Source: Tigheibacillus halophilus (GTDB lineage: Bacteria; Bacillota; Bacilli; Bacillales; Amphibacillaceae). From it: a stretch of 64,000 nt of DNA. The notes below the pieces were generated by a model. It saw only the letters and a list, made by a program, of their open reading frames with translations. It had not been told where the DNA came from and ran no database searches. The DNA lies in contig NZ_JBHUIZ010000015.1 in NCBI RefSeq assembly GCF_042683165.1, positions 1 through 64,000 on the forward strand. The letters are read 5' to 3'. Each line of letters begins with the position of its first letter. Position 1 is the first letter of the stretch. Positions 50,874 to 58,646 of the stretch are shown piece after piece. The translations under genes and the position numbers were made by a program.

Positions 50874-51410
50874 TTAAACAAAAAAATATTTCTATTATCT
50901 ATTATTCTAATAGGATGCCAGGATAGTGGTAGTAACGAAAATTCAGTGCCAGAACACTTGGAAGTTGATAGTAAATATGACCATATAGCAAATAAAGTTA
51001 TTGAACAGGAAACGAATATTGGAATTTATATCAATAAAAAAAGATATTCTTTACCAATTAACAAATTGAAAACGGTAATACATAACAAAGGAACAAAAAC
51101 AGCTGTATATGATAACTCAGTTTACCTTGATAAATTACAAGATGGGGGTTGGGTTCAGATACCCTACAAGGATGATTTGGATTTTTATATGGAAGTGCTT
51201 GAATTAAAACCTGGAGAAATTTCCAAACAGGAAGTAACTATTGAGAATTTAGATTATGAATTAACAGATGGTGAATATCGTATTAGAAAAAGTATGCAAG
51301 TTGGAGCAGAAAAGTTACCGTTGCGGACAAATTTGAAATTGAAAATTGAACCAATGGGAATAAAACTTTTTCAACTAATGCGCTCGATTGCAGAAGATGA
51401 TAAAACATGA
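50874..51410 (+). CDS. Lipoprotein with bacterial Ig-like domain; start codon lost
   Basis: The frame NKKIFLLSIILIGCQDSGSN is a lipoprotein signal with a lipobox cysteine. It is followed by an Ig-like domain (Big_14-type by look: VDSKYDHIANKVIEQETNIG, then KLKTVIHNKGTK and YDELTDGEYRIRKS-like strands). AGGGGGAGAACC is correctly placed, but the codon where the start should be is TTA (50874). The first canonical start, GTG at 50946, would cut off the signal peptide. Either the gene is silent or it starts at an unusual codon. Confidence 0.6.
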   Translation, partial: LNKKIFLLSIILIGCQDSGSNENSVPEHLEVDSKYDHIANKVIEQETNIGIYINKKRYSLPINKLKTVIHNKGTKTAVYDNSVYLDKLQDGGWVQIPYKDDLDFYMEVLELKPGEISKQEVTIENLDYELTDGEYRIRKSMQVGAEKLPLRTNLKLKIEPMGIKLFQLMRSIAEDDKT

Positions 51411-51428
51411 TTAAATGAAGGCAAAGTA

Positions 51429-51711
51429 ATGAAAACATTTGAATCAACAATTCACCCCATTAAAGGAGATATAATTGATGCTCCCGGATTTGACTCGTGA
51501 TGTCATAATGGATATGAGTTGTAAAGGTTACTGTAAATTATAAAACAAACGAATGCCAGTTATCTCTACATCCACTTGTACCGGAATTAGAGGAAATGGT
51601 ATCAATGAATATATAGACAAACTTGTAGTAATGAATGGCGGATTGTTTCAAAAGAAGCATTATTAAATTTAATGATTTATGTACAATTAGCGGCCACGGT
51701 TGTTGAATAAG
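51429..51711 (+). pseudogene. Broken gene of unknown family
   Basis: MKTFESTIHPIKGDIIDAPG is followed in shifted frames by CQLSLHPLVPELEEMVSMN and ALLNLMIYVQLAATV. At least two stops and frame changes are present. It lies right before the ABC transporter genes. Confidence 0.5.
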
Positions 51712-51714
51712 CCG
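51688..51714 (+). repeat. Intergenic element tail box
   Basis: GCGGCCACGGTTGTTGAATA then AGCCG, directly at the end of the broken gene. Confidence 0.4.
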
Positions 51715-51791
51715 TTATTTCAATATTACATAAAGGGGTGAGTTTTTTTAATAAAGTAAGCTGCTTAGATCAGAACGGAGTGACTATATTC

Positions 51792-52643
51792 GTGACCACA
51801 TTGATTGAAGTGCAAGAATTAACAAAAGCATACCCTGGTTCGACTAGTATATTTTCTAACCTTACCCTGTCTATTAATGAAGGTGAGTCGCTTGCAATAC
51901 GTGGTGATAATGGTGCAGGGAAAAGTACGTTCCTGAAAATTCTTGCAGAAATTATAACTCCTACATATGGTTTTGTGAAACACATGAAATCGGACATGGT
52001 AATCGGCTATGTACCAGAAAAATTTCCTTATAACATTCGTTTTACCGCGAAACAATATCTTTATCATATGGGTCGGATTCAGGGAATTGCAAAAAGCGAA
52101 TTACATCATCGTACGTCAAACTTGCTTAAACAATTTAATATGAGGGATCAACAGGGAAATGCCATCAATACTTTTTCTAAAGGCATGAAGCAAAAAATTG
52201 GGATGATGCAGGCCTTATTGGCAAATCCAGATATCCTTTTACTGGACGAGCCACTTTCGGGACTTGATCTCAGAACGCAAAATGATCTGGAATCCATTTT
52301 ATATCGGTTAAAAACAAATGGCCTTACGATCATTTTCACTTGCCATGATAAAAAGTTATTAAACAGGATCGCTGACAGGGTAATTACTTTGAATGGTAAA
52401 CAAGGCCAATTGGAATATATCTCTGCTGAAAAGCCCGCTTTCCATATAATTATTGAAATGGATACGAAGGGTCAAAGTCTTGACTTCTTGATTGGAATAG
52501 ACGGTATTATAAATAGAGAACGAATGGATCAAGGGGATACAGTACGATTAGAGGTAAATCCGTCTGTCAGTGATTATCTTTTACTAGAACTTATTCAACA
52601 TGGCATTTCCATTCAATCTTTATATAGGAAGCGTGTCTTATGA
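51792..52643 (+). CDS. ABC transporter ATP-binding protein
   Basis: The 283-residue cytoplasmic ATPase has Walker A GDNGAGKST, signature FSKGMKQK, Walker B ILLLDEPLSGLD and the H loop TCHD. It is of the type that pairs with ABC-2-like exporters. GTG at 51792 has a distant GGAG; the frame is open from 51738. It overlaps the permease gene by 4 bases, so the pair forms one exporter. The substrate is unknown. Confidence 0.88.
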   Translation: MTTLIEVQELTKAYPGSTSIFSNLTLSINEGESLAIRGDNGAGKSTFLKILAEIITPTYGFVKHMKSDMVIGYVPEKFPYNIRFTAKQYLYHMGRIQGIAKSELHHRTSNLLKQFNMRDQQGNAINTFSKGMKQKIGMMQALLANPDILLLDEPLSGLDLRTQNDLESILYRLKTNGLTIIFTCHDKKLLNRIADRVITLNGKQGQLEYISAEKPAFHIIIEMDTKGQSLDFLIGIDGIINRERMDQGDTVRLEVNPSVSDYLLLELIQHGISIQSLYRKRVL

Positions 52644-53356
52644 AAGCATTAATAAGTTATTATTTTTTAGACTATATGAGATCGTTCCGTTTTGTCCCGC
52701 CATTAACTATTTATTTGGTCACCCTCATTGCCAATTACACTTATAAGTCAAATCATATATTGAGTTCTACAGCTGTAACAGCGATATACTTGTTTTTGCT
52801 TATGACTTGGTTTACGCTAAGTTTTTTTCATTCGGAAGACCCTAATCAGCAGAATTTGACGATCCTGCATGCGAAAAGCAGAGCGAAAATATTTTTATCC
52901 AAATATATTACGATGGGTTTATGTGTTATTGTACTCTCTGCCTGCTCCATAATATATCCCGTGGTTTTTGGCATGTTTGAAGAAAATCTTTCTGTGCCTA
53001 AATTAATCATTGGATTTCTTAATCATTTTTTTCTGGGCATTCTATCGGTTTCAATGGCGGCTTTATTTACCAGGAACATAGTCAACAATACAGGCATCGG
53101 TTGGCTGGGTGCTTGTTTTGCATTGGTTATCTCCATTGCTTCAGCCGGTTTTAGCAACACTTTGCCGCACATGCTGCGATTTATTGTATGGATTCTGCCT
53201 CCTATTCCTTCCTTAATGTCATTAATGGAAAGGAATGATGTTCCATATATTGCTTCGACGGTCGGTTTAGTTTATTTATGGATAGTGGGATATACTGTCG
53301 TCTTAGTTCTTATATTTTTCTGGATGCAACAAAAAGGCTATCGTGACCTTTCATGA
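52640..53356 (+). CDS. ABC-2-like permease
   Basis: The 238-residue protein has six hydrophobic segments. FHSEDPNQQNLTILHAKSRA lies between helices 2 and 3, as in ABC-2 exporters, and no binding-protein partner is encoded. It is translationally coupled to the ATPase before it (ATGA overlap). Confidence 0.75.
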   Translation: MKALISYYFLDYMRSFRFVPPLTIYLVTLIANYTYKSNHILSSTAVTAIYLFLLMTWFTLSFFHSEDPNQQNLTILHAKSRAKIFLSKYITMGLCVIVLSACSIIYPVVFGMFEENLSVPKLIIGFLNHFFLGILSVSMAALFTRNIVNNTGIGWLGACFALVISIASAGFSNTLPHMLRFIVWILPPIPSLMSLMERNDVPYIASTVGLVYLWIVGYTVVLVLIFFWMQQKGYRDLS

Positions 53357-53394
53357 ATTAGCAGTTATTTACTAACCTTCATTTGAAGAACTTC

Positions 53395-53480
53395 TCAAAG
53401 GCTTACGTACAAACAGGCTTGATGATCCCAATCAGCAGCAAACGAAAAAGATGATTACAAACCAGTGGCCGGTGTAGAAA
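53395..53480 (+). pseudogene. Small C-terminal remnant
   Basis: FEELLKGLRTNRLDDPNQQQ then TKKMITNQWPV before a stop, without any start. Nothing else is seen in 53357-53560. Confidence 0.3.
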
Positions 53481-53562
53481 ATGCCATCAAACTATTAAAC
53501 TAATGAAAGATGGACAAAGGATCAGGGAAGCACAGATGGTTATATTGAAATATGATGATGCT

Positions 53563-53599
53563 CAAGGTCAGTCAGAAATTGATTTTCTGGTTGACCTTA
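53563..53599. terminator. Strong hairpin
   Basis: AAGGTCAGTCAGAAA and TTTCTGGTTGACCTT pair over 15 positions with a 5-base loop. T-rich sequence follows. It probably terminates the transporter transcript. Confidence 0.7.
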
Positions 53600-53682
53600 T
53601 TCTATTACTGATACGCCATATTATTTTTCAATGCCAATGAAATGTGTATGATGAAAAAGAATAAAAAAAGCTAAGGTAACTA

Positions 53683-53713
53683 TTGACTCTCCTCTTGGGG
53701 GAGGTTTTAAAGT
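53683..53713 (+). promoter_or_regulatory. MerR-type promoter of the TipA-like regulator
   Basis: TTGACT and TAAAGT are 19 bp apart, and the spacer holds the GC-rich dyad CTCCTCTTGGGGGAG. This is the typical layout of BmrR/TipA-type promoters. The gene starts 20 bases downstream. Confidence 0.85.
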
Positions 53714-53732
53714 CATTCATGAGGTGGTTAAA

Positions 53733-54485
53733 ATGTTGTACACGGTAAAGGAAATGTCACAATTGGCCAATGTGACGATCAAGACATTGCATCATTATCA
53801 TAAGATCGATCTGTTATTGCCCTATAAGGTGAGCGAAGCCGGCTACCGTCTTTATGGAATAAAAGAGCTCGAACGTCTCCAAGAAATCCTGTTTTATCGT
53901 GAACTGGATTTTCCACTCAAAAAAATCAAAGAAATGCTGGATGGTCAGCCTGATCGGTTGTCGATCTTGTCGGGGCAGAAAAAGCTGATTCTTGCACGAA
54001 AACAAAGGCTGGAACAGCTTATTCAGACACTGGATGAATCGATCATGCACACGCGGAAAGGAGAAGTTATGGACAAAACGGCACTATTTAAAGGATTTGA
54101 AAGTGAAGAGGAATGGAAGGAAGCATTATCTGAGCAATATGAGTATCTGAATGAAAAATACGGCTACGATTTACATGTGGAAAAACCAATTGACGTACAA
54201 TCCATGAACGAATCCGCTATGGAGGCGAAGCGTTTTATGGGCGGGATGGCTCAGTCACTAAAGGATGGATTAAGAGTCGATGATAAAAAAGTACAACAGT
54301 TGATTGGTCAGCACCTTGATTTCTTGAATACACACGGTCATAAAACAACGGCTGCAGATTTTGAAAAGCAAACAAGATTCTTTTTGAATGATGATTTTCA
54401 TCTTAAAATGTTTGAAAGTCAACAGCAAGGTCTTTCCTATTATTTATGTATCGCAGCCGAGACGTTTGCATCTGCTAAGAGATAA
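53733..54485 (+). CDS. TipA-like MerR regulator with TipAS domain
   Basis: The 250-residue protein has an N-terminal MerR HTH (YTVKEMSQLANVTIKTLHHY), a coiled coil at about 75-110, and a C-terminal TipAS antibiotic-recognition domain (about 115-245) that includes the KEALSEQYEYLNEKYG segment. TipAS domains bind peptide antibiotics and switch on the linked genes. The ATG at 53733 fits GAGGTGG; a GTG at 53724 is in frame. The next gene would be its natural target, but it is a broken chimera. Confidence 0.85.
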   Translation: MLYTVKEMSQLANVTIKTLHHYHKIDLLLPYKVSEAGYRLYGIKELERLQEILFYRELDFPLKKIKEMLDGQPDRLSILSGQKKLILARKQRLEQLIQTLDESIMHTRKGEVMDKTALFKGFESEEEWKEALSEQYEYLNEKYGYDLHVEKPIDVQSMNESAMEAKRFMGGMAQSLKDGLRVDDKKVQQLIGQHLDFLNTHGHKTTAADFEKQTRFFLNDDFHLKMFESQQQGLSYYLCIAAETFASAKR

Positions 54486-54507
54486 TCGAGACAGGAAGGG
54501 GTACGAA

Positions 54508-55152
54508 ATGAACAAATATCGTTTAGCGTCTTCCGATGCTAAGTTAGCTATTCACATGACAAATTTAACCAAAACATATCGTGGAGGCGTACGTGCGTTA
54601 AATGGATTATCTTTCTCTGTAAAAACCGGCACTATTTTTGCACTTCTTGGTCCGAATGGTGCGGGCAAATCAACTGTGGTCAAAATCTTGACCACATTGT
54701 CGCGCCCAGATCGTGGGGAAGCCCAGGTAGCAGGTATCGATGTCACGCGTAATGAATCACCAAATTATTCCGCCTTGGCCAAAAGCTTTTTCAGCTGGCA
54801 AGGAGTTACAATGTACTTATCAAAGGAAGAAGGATATCAAACATTAAATAATATATCTAAAGTGGCTCCTTCTGGAAGTATGGTTGTGTTTGATTACTTC
54901 AGCATTGATGAATTTCATGAGGAAACCACTTCCACAGATTTACTAAAGAAAGAACAAATGATGAACAAATTAGGAGAGCCAATGAAAACAGGCTTTGATC
55001 CAACTAGCATGCAACCCAAAATGGCGAAACTGGGATTGGATTTGGTTGAGAATCTAAGCCCGATGGATATTGAAAAACGCTATATGACAGGACTGAATGA
55101 GAACTTAAAGGCACATAAAAACGTGTACTTTGCACGAGCTGTAGTTAAATAG
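54508..55152 (+). pseudogene. Chimeric ORF: ABC ATPase N terminus joined to a methyltransferase C terminus
   Basis: Residues 1-85 are a drug-type ABC ATPase up to just past Walker A (LLGPNGAGKSTVVKILTTLS, then GIDVTRNE). From about residue 90 the sequence is the C-terminal part of an LCM-type (leucine carboxyl methyltransferase-like) enzyme (FFSWQGVTMYLSKEEGYQTL and SMVVFDYFSIDEFHEE). Both reading frames are joined without a stop at about 54757-54785, so the deletion kept the frame. AGGAAGGGG precedes the ATG. The product is unlikely to function as either parent. Confidence 0.8.
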
Positions 55153-55168
55153 GTTTTATTTCATTCAT

Positions 55169-55207
55169 GGTGCGATTGCATAATAACAATTGCATCATTC
55201 AGGTTGG
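55169..55207 (+). repeat. Intergenic element copy (hairpin part)
   Basis: GGTGCGATTGCATAATAACA then ATTGCATCATTCAGG. Confidence 0.5.
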
Positions 55208-55228
55208 ATAACCAAATAAGATTATCAC

Positions 55229-55264
55229 AAAAAGTCGATTTCTTTGGGAGTCGGCTTTTTTCCT
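55229..55264 (+). terminator. Terminator before the PadR gene
   Basis: AAAAGTCGA and TCGGCTTTT form a wobble-containing stem with a T tail. Confidence 0.7.
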
Positions 55265-55311
55265 TGTGTTGAAGTTTTTTCTTTATGTCTTTTGTGATTT
55301 TTAAAATGTTA

Positions 55312-55376
55312 TTGACTATTCAGTTGAACTGTATTATGCTGTTATAAAGTTGAACTATATAGTTAGACTGAATAGA
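55312..55376 (+). promoter_or_regulatory. PadR-gene promoter with operator-like dyads
   Basis: -35 TTGACT (55312) and -10 TATGCT (55335) are 17 bp apart. The dyad CAGTTGAACTG overlaps the promoter, and AACTATATAGTT with GTTGAAC/GTTAGAC flanks lies near the start site. These are typical positions for self-repression. Confidence 0.65.
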
Positions 55377-55386
55377 GGGTGAGAGT

Positions 55387-55704
55387 ATGAAGCATAAATT
55401 ATTGCCATTGTCTGAAACCATGCATTATATTTTATTAGCCTTACGTGAGCCGCTTCACGGCTATGCCGTCATGCAGAAGATTGAAAAGATAAGTAATGGC
55501 ACTGTTATTTTGGCAGCTGGTACACTATACGGCGCGATTGAAAATTTGAGTAAGCAAAGTTGGATTGAACCTGTTGGAAATTCCGGACGAAGAAAAATTT
55601 ATATGATAACGGCGGAAGGAAACGCTGTTTTGGAAATGGAACGAAAAAGGCTGTTGCACATTTTATCCTTGTACGAGGGGAATGAATCAAATGATGAGGC
55701 TTAA
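55387..55704 (+). CDS. PadR-family transcriptional regulator
   Basis: The 105-residue protein is a complete PadR winged helix (HYILLALREPLHGYAVMQKI, ILAAGTLYGAIENLSKQSWI and GRRKIYMITAEGNAVLEMER). The ATG follows GAGGGTGAGA. It overlaps the DUF2812 gene downstream, a very common PadR partner. Confidence 0.9.
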   Translation: MKHKLLPLSETMHYILLALREPLHGYAVMQKIEKISNGTVILAAGTLYGAIENLSKQSWIEPVGNSGRRKIYMITAEGNAVLEMERKRLLHILSLYEGNESNDEA

Positions 55705-56260
55705 AGTATTTTTTAATATTGAAAAGGAAGAGGAGTGGCTGAATGAGCAGTTAGAAAAAGGCTATCTCTGCACAAATATTAGTAGTTTAGGAATATACAC
55801 TTTCGAAAGAACGAACAAGAGATATGTTGTGCGGCTTGACTATCAAGATTATTTACCTAAGAAAAGGTTCGTGGAATATAAAGGAATATATGAGGATTTC
55901 GGTTGGAACTGTGTAAAAGGGACCCGACTTGGTGGAATACAGTATTGGCAAAAAGAAGACGATCATCAAAATGAAATCTTTTCGGATCGCCAATCCAAAG
56001 GTAATTACTATAAAAGATTAATGAGTTATTCATGTATGTTAGGGATGATGTGTTTGATTTTTTCTTATTTGCTTTACAAGGATTCAGGGTTATATTTAAC
56101 GGAAGGTCTGTGGAGTATGAAAGGTGCATTGTTTTGGAAAGCGTTTTTATTTGAAACGCCATTTGTTCTTTTGAGGTCGTTACCTGCATTTATGGTTATT
56201 ATTTTTGCCAGCAGCTTCTATAAATCTTATCGAAAATATTCCATGTTAAAAGAAAAATAA
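55691..56260 (+). CDS. DUF2812 membrane protein
   Basis: The 189-residue protein starts with the DUF2812 soluble domain (KVFFNIEKEEEWLNEQLEKG, YVVRLDYQDY), followed by two transmembrane helices (about 115-135 and 155-175). It overlaps the padR gene by 14 bases; ATG 55691 or 55694 fits the GAGGGG site best. PadR/DUF2812 pairs are regulated together. The function is unknown. Confidence 0.85.
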   Translation: MMRLKVFFNIEKEEEWLNEQLEKGYLCTNISSLGIYTFERTNKRYVVRLDYQDYLPKKRFVEYKGIYEDFGWNCVKGTRLGGIQYWQKEDDHQNEIFSDRQSKGNYYKRLMSYSCMLGMMCLIFSYLLYKDSGLYLTEGLWSMKGALFWKAFLFETPFVLLRSLPAFMVIIFASSFYKSYRKYSMLKEK

Positions 56261-56327
56261 TATGATAGGGTAGTTCTACAAAAGGGCTGGATTGTGGTAT
56301 ACATCTGATCAAATCCGAAGGCTGTAA

Positions 56328-56392
56328 ACAGGCACAATTTTGGAATAAGGAACTACGCTTATTCAGCTATCGGACCAGATTCTAAAATAATA
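56328..56392 (+). repeat. Intergenic element copy (full length)
   Basis: ACAGGCACAATTTTGGAATA, ACTACGCTTATTCAG and TATCGGACCAGATTCTA plus AAATAATAG. It is the last copy that I can place in the window. Confidence 0.7.
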
Positions 56393-56511
56393 GAATGAAG
56401 TATACCTGCTAAAACAGTCAAGATATGATGGATTTTTTCAGTAAAAGTTTTAAATTTGGAAAAAAAAGGAAAGGGTTCTAAGAATCACATTTTACTAGAG
56501 GAGGAGATCGA

Positions 56512-56985
56512 ATGAGAAAAGCGAAACAAGCTGTTGTAACCTCAGCATTAGGGTTAGCTGTATTAGCGACGCCATTAGCTCTACCGACTTTAGGGGGTTC
56601 TGATGGTACCGCAGAAGCAGCAGAGGTTGGGGGAGATGTAACCGTCGATCCCGTTGCTATTGGACAAGCTATTGCGGATGCTAAAAAAACAGCTGACAAT
56701 CGAAGTGGCTTTGTCAAGGGAGCAATGGAAAAGGCGTTCTTTGAAGCAGGTCAGCAACACAATGTAATGGTGATGAATCTGAGTCAAGGGTACAATTCCA
56801 ATCAATTACAAGGAGTACAATACTTTGATACGGTAGAATACGATGGTGTCACCTTTGGAGTTTGGGTGTTTGACGAAGGAACATTTGTTAATGAAGGTGA
56901 TGGGGGCTATGACAATTGGGCCTTTAGAGGCTGGTTTGAGCGCACGGGAGATGATCAGAAAACGATCGATTTTCATCGTCCATAA
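56512..56985 (+). CDS. Secreted protein of unknown function
   Basis: The 157-residue protein has a Sec signal peptide (RKAKQAVVTSALGLAVLATP, cleavage near AEAAEVG). The mature part carries HNVMVMNLSQGYNSNQLQGV, then FDTVEYDGVTFGVWVFDEGT and DGGYDNWAFRGWFERTGDD. It is Gly- and Trp-rich and looks like a compact extracellular domain. I do not recognise the family with certainty. AGGAGGAG precedes the ATG. Confidence 0.65.
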   Translation: MRKAKQAVVTSALGLAVLATPLALPTLGGSDGTAEAAEVGGDVTVDPVAIGQAIADAKKTADNRSGFVKGAMEKAFFEAGQQHNVMVMNLSQGYNSNQLQGVQYFDTVEYDGVTFGVWVFDEGTFVNEGDGGYDNWAFRGWFERTGDDQKTIDFHRP

Positions 56986-57127
56986 TGAAAGGCAGAGGTG
57001 AAAATAATAGTGGATTTTAGTATTCGAAAGCTTGAACCATTTCATCAAAGCAATTAACGAATCAGCATCGCCTTTTAAATAAGGGACACCTGTTAAGTTG
57101 TATCAATAGGTATAACAGTAAATATAT

Positions 57128-57175
57128 GAACCTCCCAAGGAGCCGCGAAGATGCTTATTGGGAGGTTTTTTATTT
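57128..57175. terminator. Rho-independent terminator
   Basis: AACCTCCCAA and TTGGGAGGTT enclose a 20-base loop and are followed by TTTT. The sequence to 57410 shows nothing else that I can name. Confidence 0.85.
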
Positions 57176-57413
57176 CATCAAACGGCAACAATCTCGGTAT
57201 ATCCCGGTGAAGCAAAATAATTAACAAAACCAACTGGTCACGATCTGTGTTTTTATTTAGTACATATAAACAAACGCATACCAAGCAAGGGGCACCTGCT
57301 TTTTATTAATAATATTCTGCCACGATAATCATAGCTGAAAAACATGTATATCGATTGACAAGAACTAACCGGTCAATTAAAATAAATAGCATTCCTGACT
57401 TTTGGGTTCTTTA

Positions 57414-57429
57414 ATGACCAATTAGTCAT
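57414..57429 (+). promoter_or_regulatory. Candidate TetR operator
   Basis: ATGACCAATTAGTCAT is a near-perfect 16-bp dyad about 70 bases before the TetR gene. A related half-site, CTAACCGGTCAATT, lies 40 bases upstream. Confidence 0.6.
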
Positions 57430-57518
57430 ATCATGAAATCAGGGATGATACGTCAGATGAATAGGTACATACTTGACGCAGAGGGAGGCGATGGAAAATA
57501 GATAAAAGAAAAGAAATT

Positions 57519-58391
57519 ATGCTGTCAGCGATACGTCTTTTTTCAGAAAAAGGATATTTCTCCACTTCAGTACAGGAAATTGCTGATAACTGCGCCATTT
57601 CAAAGGGAACATTATATAAGTTTTTTGATTCCAAAGAAGATTTATTAATTCAGGTCATTGACCAGAGTCATAAAAAATTGCTGCAAAATGCATTAAATGT
57701 CAATTTGGAATCCACGTTATCCCCAAAAGAGAAGCTGATCAAGAAAATGCTGATACAGATGGAGGGTTTTTTGGAGAACAAGCATTTTATCTCGATGTTG
57801 CTGCAGACCATTCCGGATCAGCATGACACACAAATCATTCATCTGATCAGACGAATAAAAATGACCATGTTGAATTGGTATAAAGAGTGCTTGACAGAGG
57901 CTTATGGAACCAAGGTGAAACCGTATATTTGGGATTTTTCCATCATGTTCCAGGGAGTGGTTCGGGAATATACTTCCTTGTCTTTAAAGGAGAATAAGGA
58001 TATTGATTTTCATCGCGTTGCATATTTTGTCGTGGAAGCCTTCGAAAGGATGATTGATCATTCAACAGGTTTAACCCCTGTTTTAACATCACGCGAAATG
58101 GCAGATTACGAACACTTTGGGTTAGGCATGGAGCCGGCACCTCCTGTTGAGCAGTTCCGTGAATTATTGACAGAACTTCAAAACAAGATACGACAGTCAC
58201 AAGTGGCTGCACAGACCAGGGAAGAGTTGCTCGCAGCGGTTGCATGTTTGCAGCAAGAAGTGCAGGCACCACATCCGAGGGGATTTTTAATACAATCGTT
58301 ATTACTGTATTTGAAGAAAATACAAACCTATGAGCCGGTTGTCCGCCGTATAGAGGTGGTTTTACAGGCTGTGTTTACTGAAGAAAAGTGA
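57519..58391 (+). CDS. TetR/AcrR-family repressor
   Basis: The 290-residue protein has an N-terminal TetR HTH (LFSEKGYFSTSVQEIADNCA, then ISKGTLYKFFDSKED). The C-terminal part is longer than usual. The frame continues upstream as DKRKEI, where the first TetR helix should start. The codon behind GGGAGGCGATGGAAA is ATA (57498), so ATA or ATT initiation is possible, and the ATG at 57519 is only the first standard codon. It probably represses the adaptor/exporter genes downstream. Confidence 0.8.
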   Translation: MLSAIRLFSEKGYFSTSVQEIADNCAISKGTLYKFFDSKEDLLIQVIDQSHKKLLQNALNVNLESTLSPKEKLIKKMLIQMEGFLENKHFISMLLQTIPDQHDTQIIHLIRRIKMTMLNWYKECLTEAYGTKVKPYIWDFSIMFQGVVREYTSLSLKENKDIDFHRVAYFVVEAFERMIDHSTGLTPVLTSREMADYEHFGLGMEPAPPVEQFRELLTELQNKIRQSQVAAQTREELLAAVACLQQEVQAPHPRGFLIQSLLLYLKKIQTYEPVVRRIEVVLQAVFTEEK

Positions 58392-58531
58392 ATGCTTGGC
58401 AGCTGCGACTTGTAATCTGCTAATCTCGCAATGAACGTATTGCCAAGAGAGGTCTCCTGCATAGCAATACTTGGGCATGGCATTTGGCAGTATAGGAGAT
58501 TGGCAAAATGACATGGTATACATGAAAAAAT

Positions 58532-58597
58532 CCTGATGCAGAAATTAAAATGGGCCTGACGGTAAAAATTGAAAATGGCCTGCAAACTTTCTGCATC
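58532..58597. repeat. 11-bp inverted repeat before the adaptor gene
   Basis: TGATGCAGAAA and TTTCTGCATCA are about 44 bases apart, in the leader of the HlyD-type gene. The purpose is unknown. Confidence 0.4.
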
Positions 58598-58646
58598 AAT
58601 GATATATATGGAATTTAGCAAAAAGGAAATGAAGGGAATGGCGTGT

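Noticed and set aside
17250..56400. CRISPR array
   Set aside because: The repeats are far apart, imperfect, separated by genes and not by short spacers, and no cas gene is present.
17250..56400. Classical integron with an integrase and attC sites
   Set aside because: No intI-like gene is visible and the elements do not show the standard attC core sites. Only the general arrangement is similar.
17250..57000. Prophage
   Set aside because: No capsid, portal, terminase, tail, lysis or integrase gene. The holin-like peptide at 32680 fits a type I toxin better.
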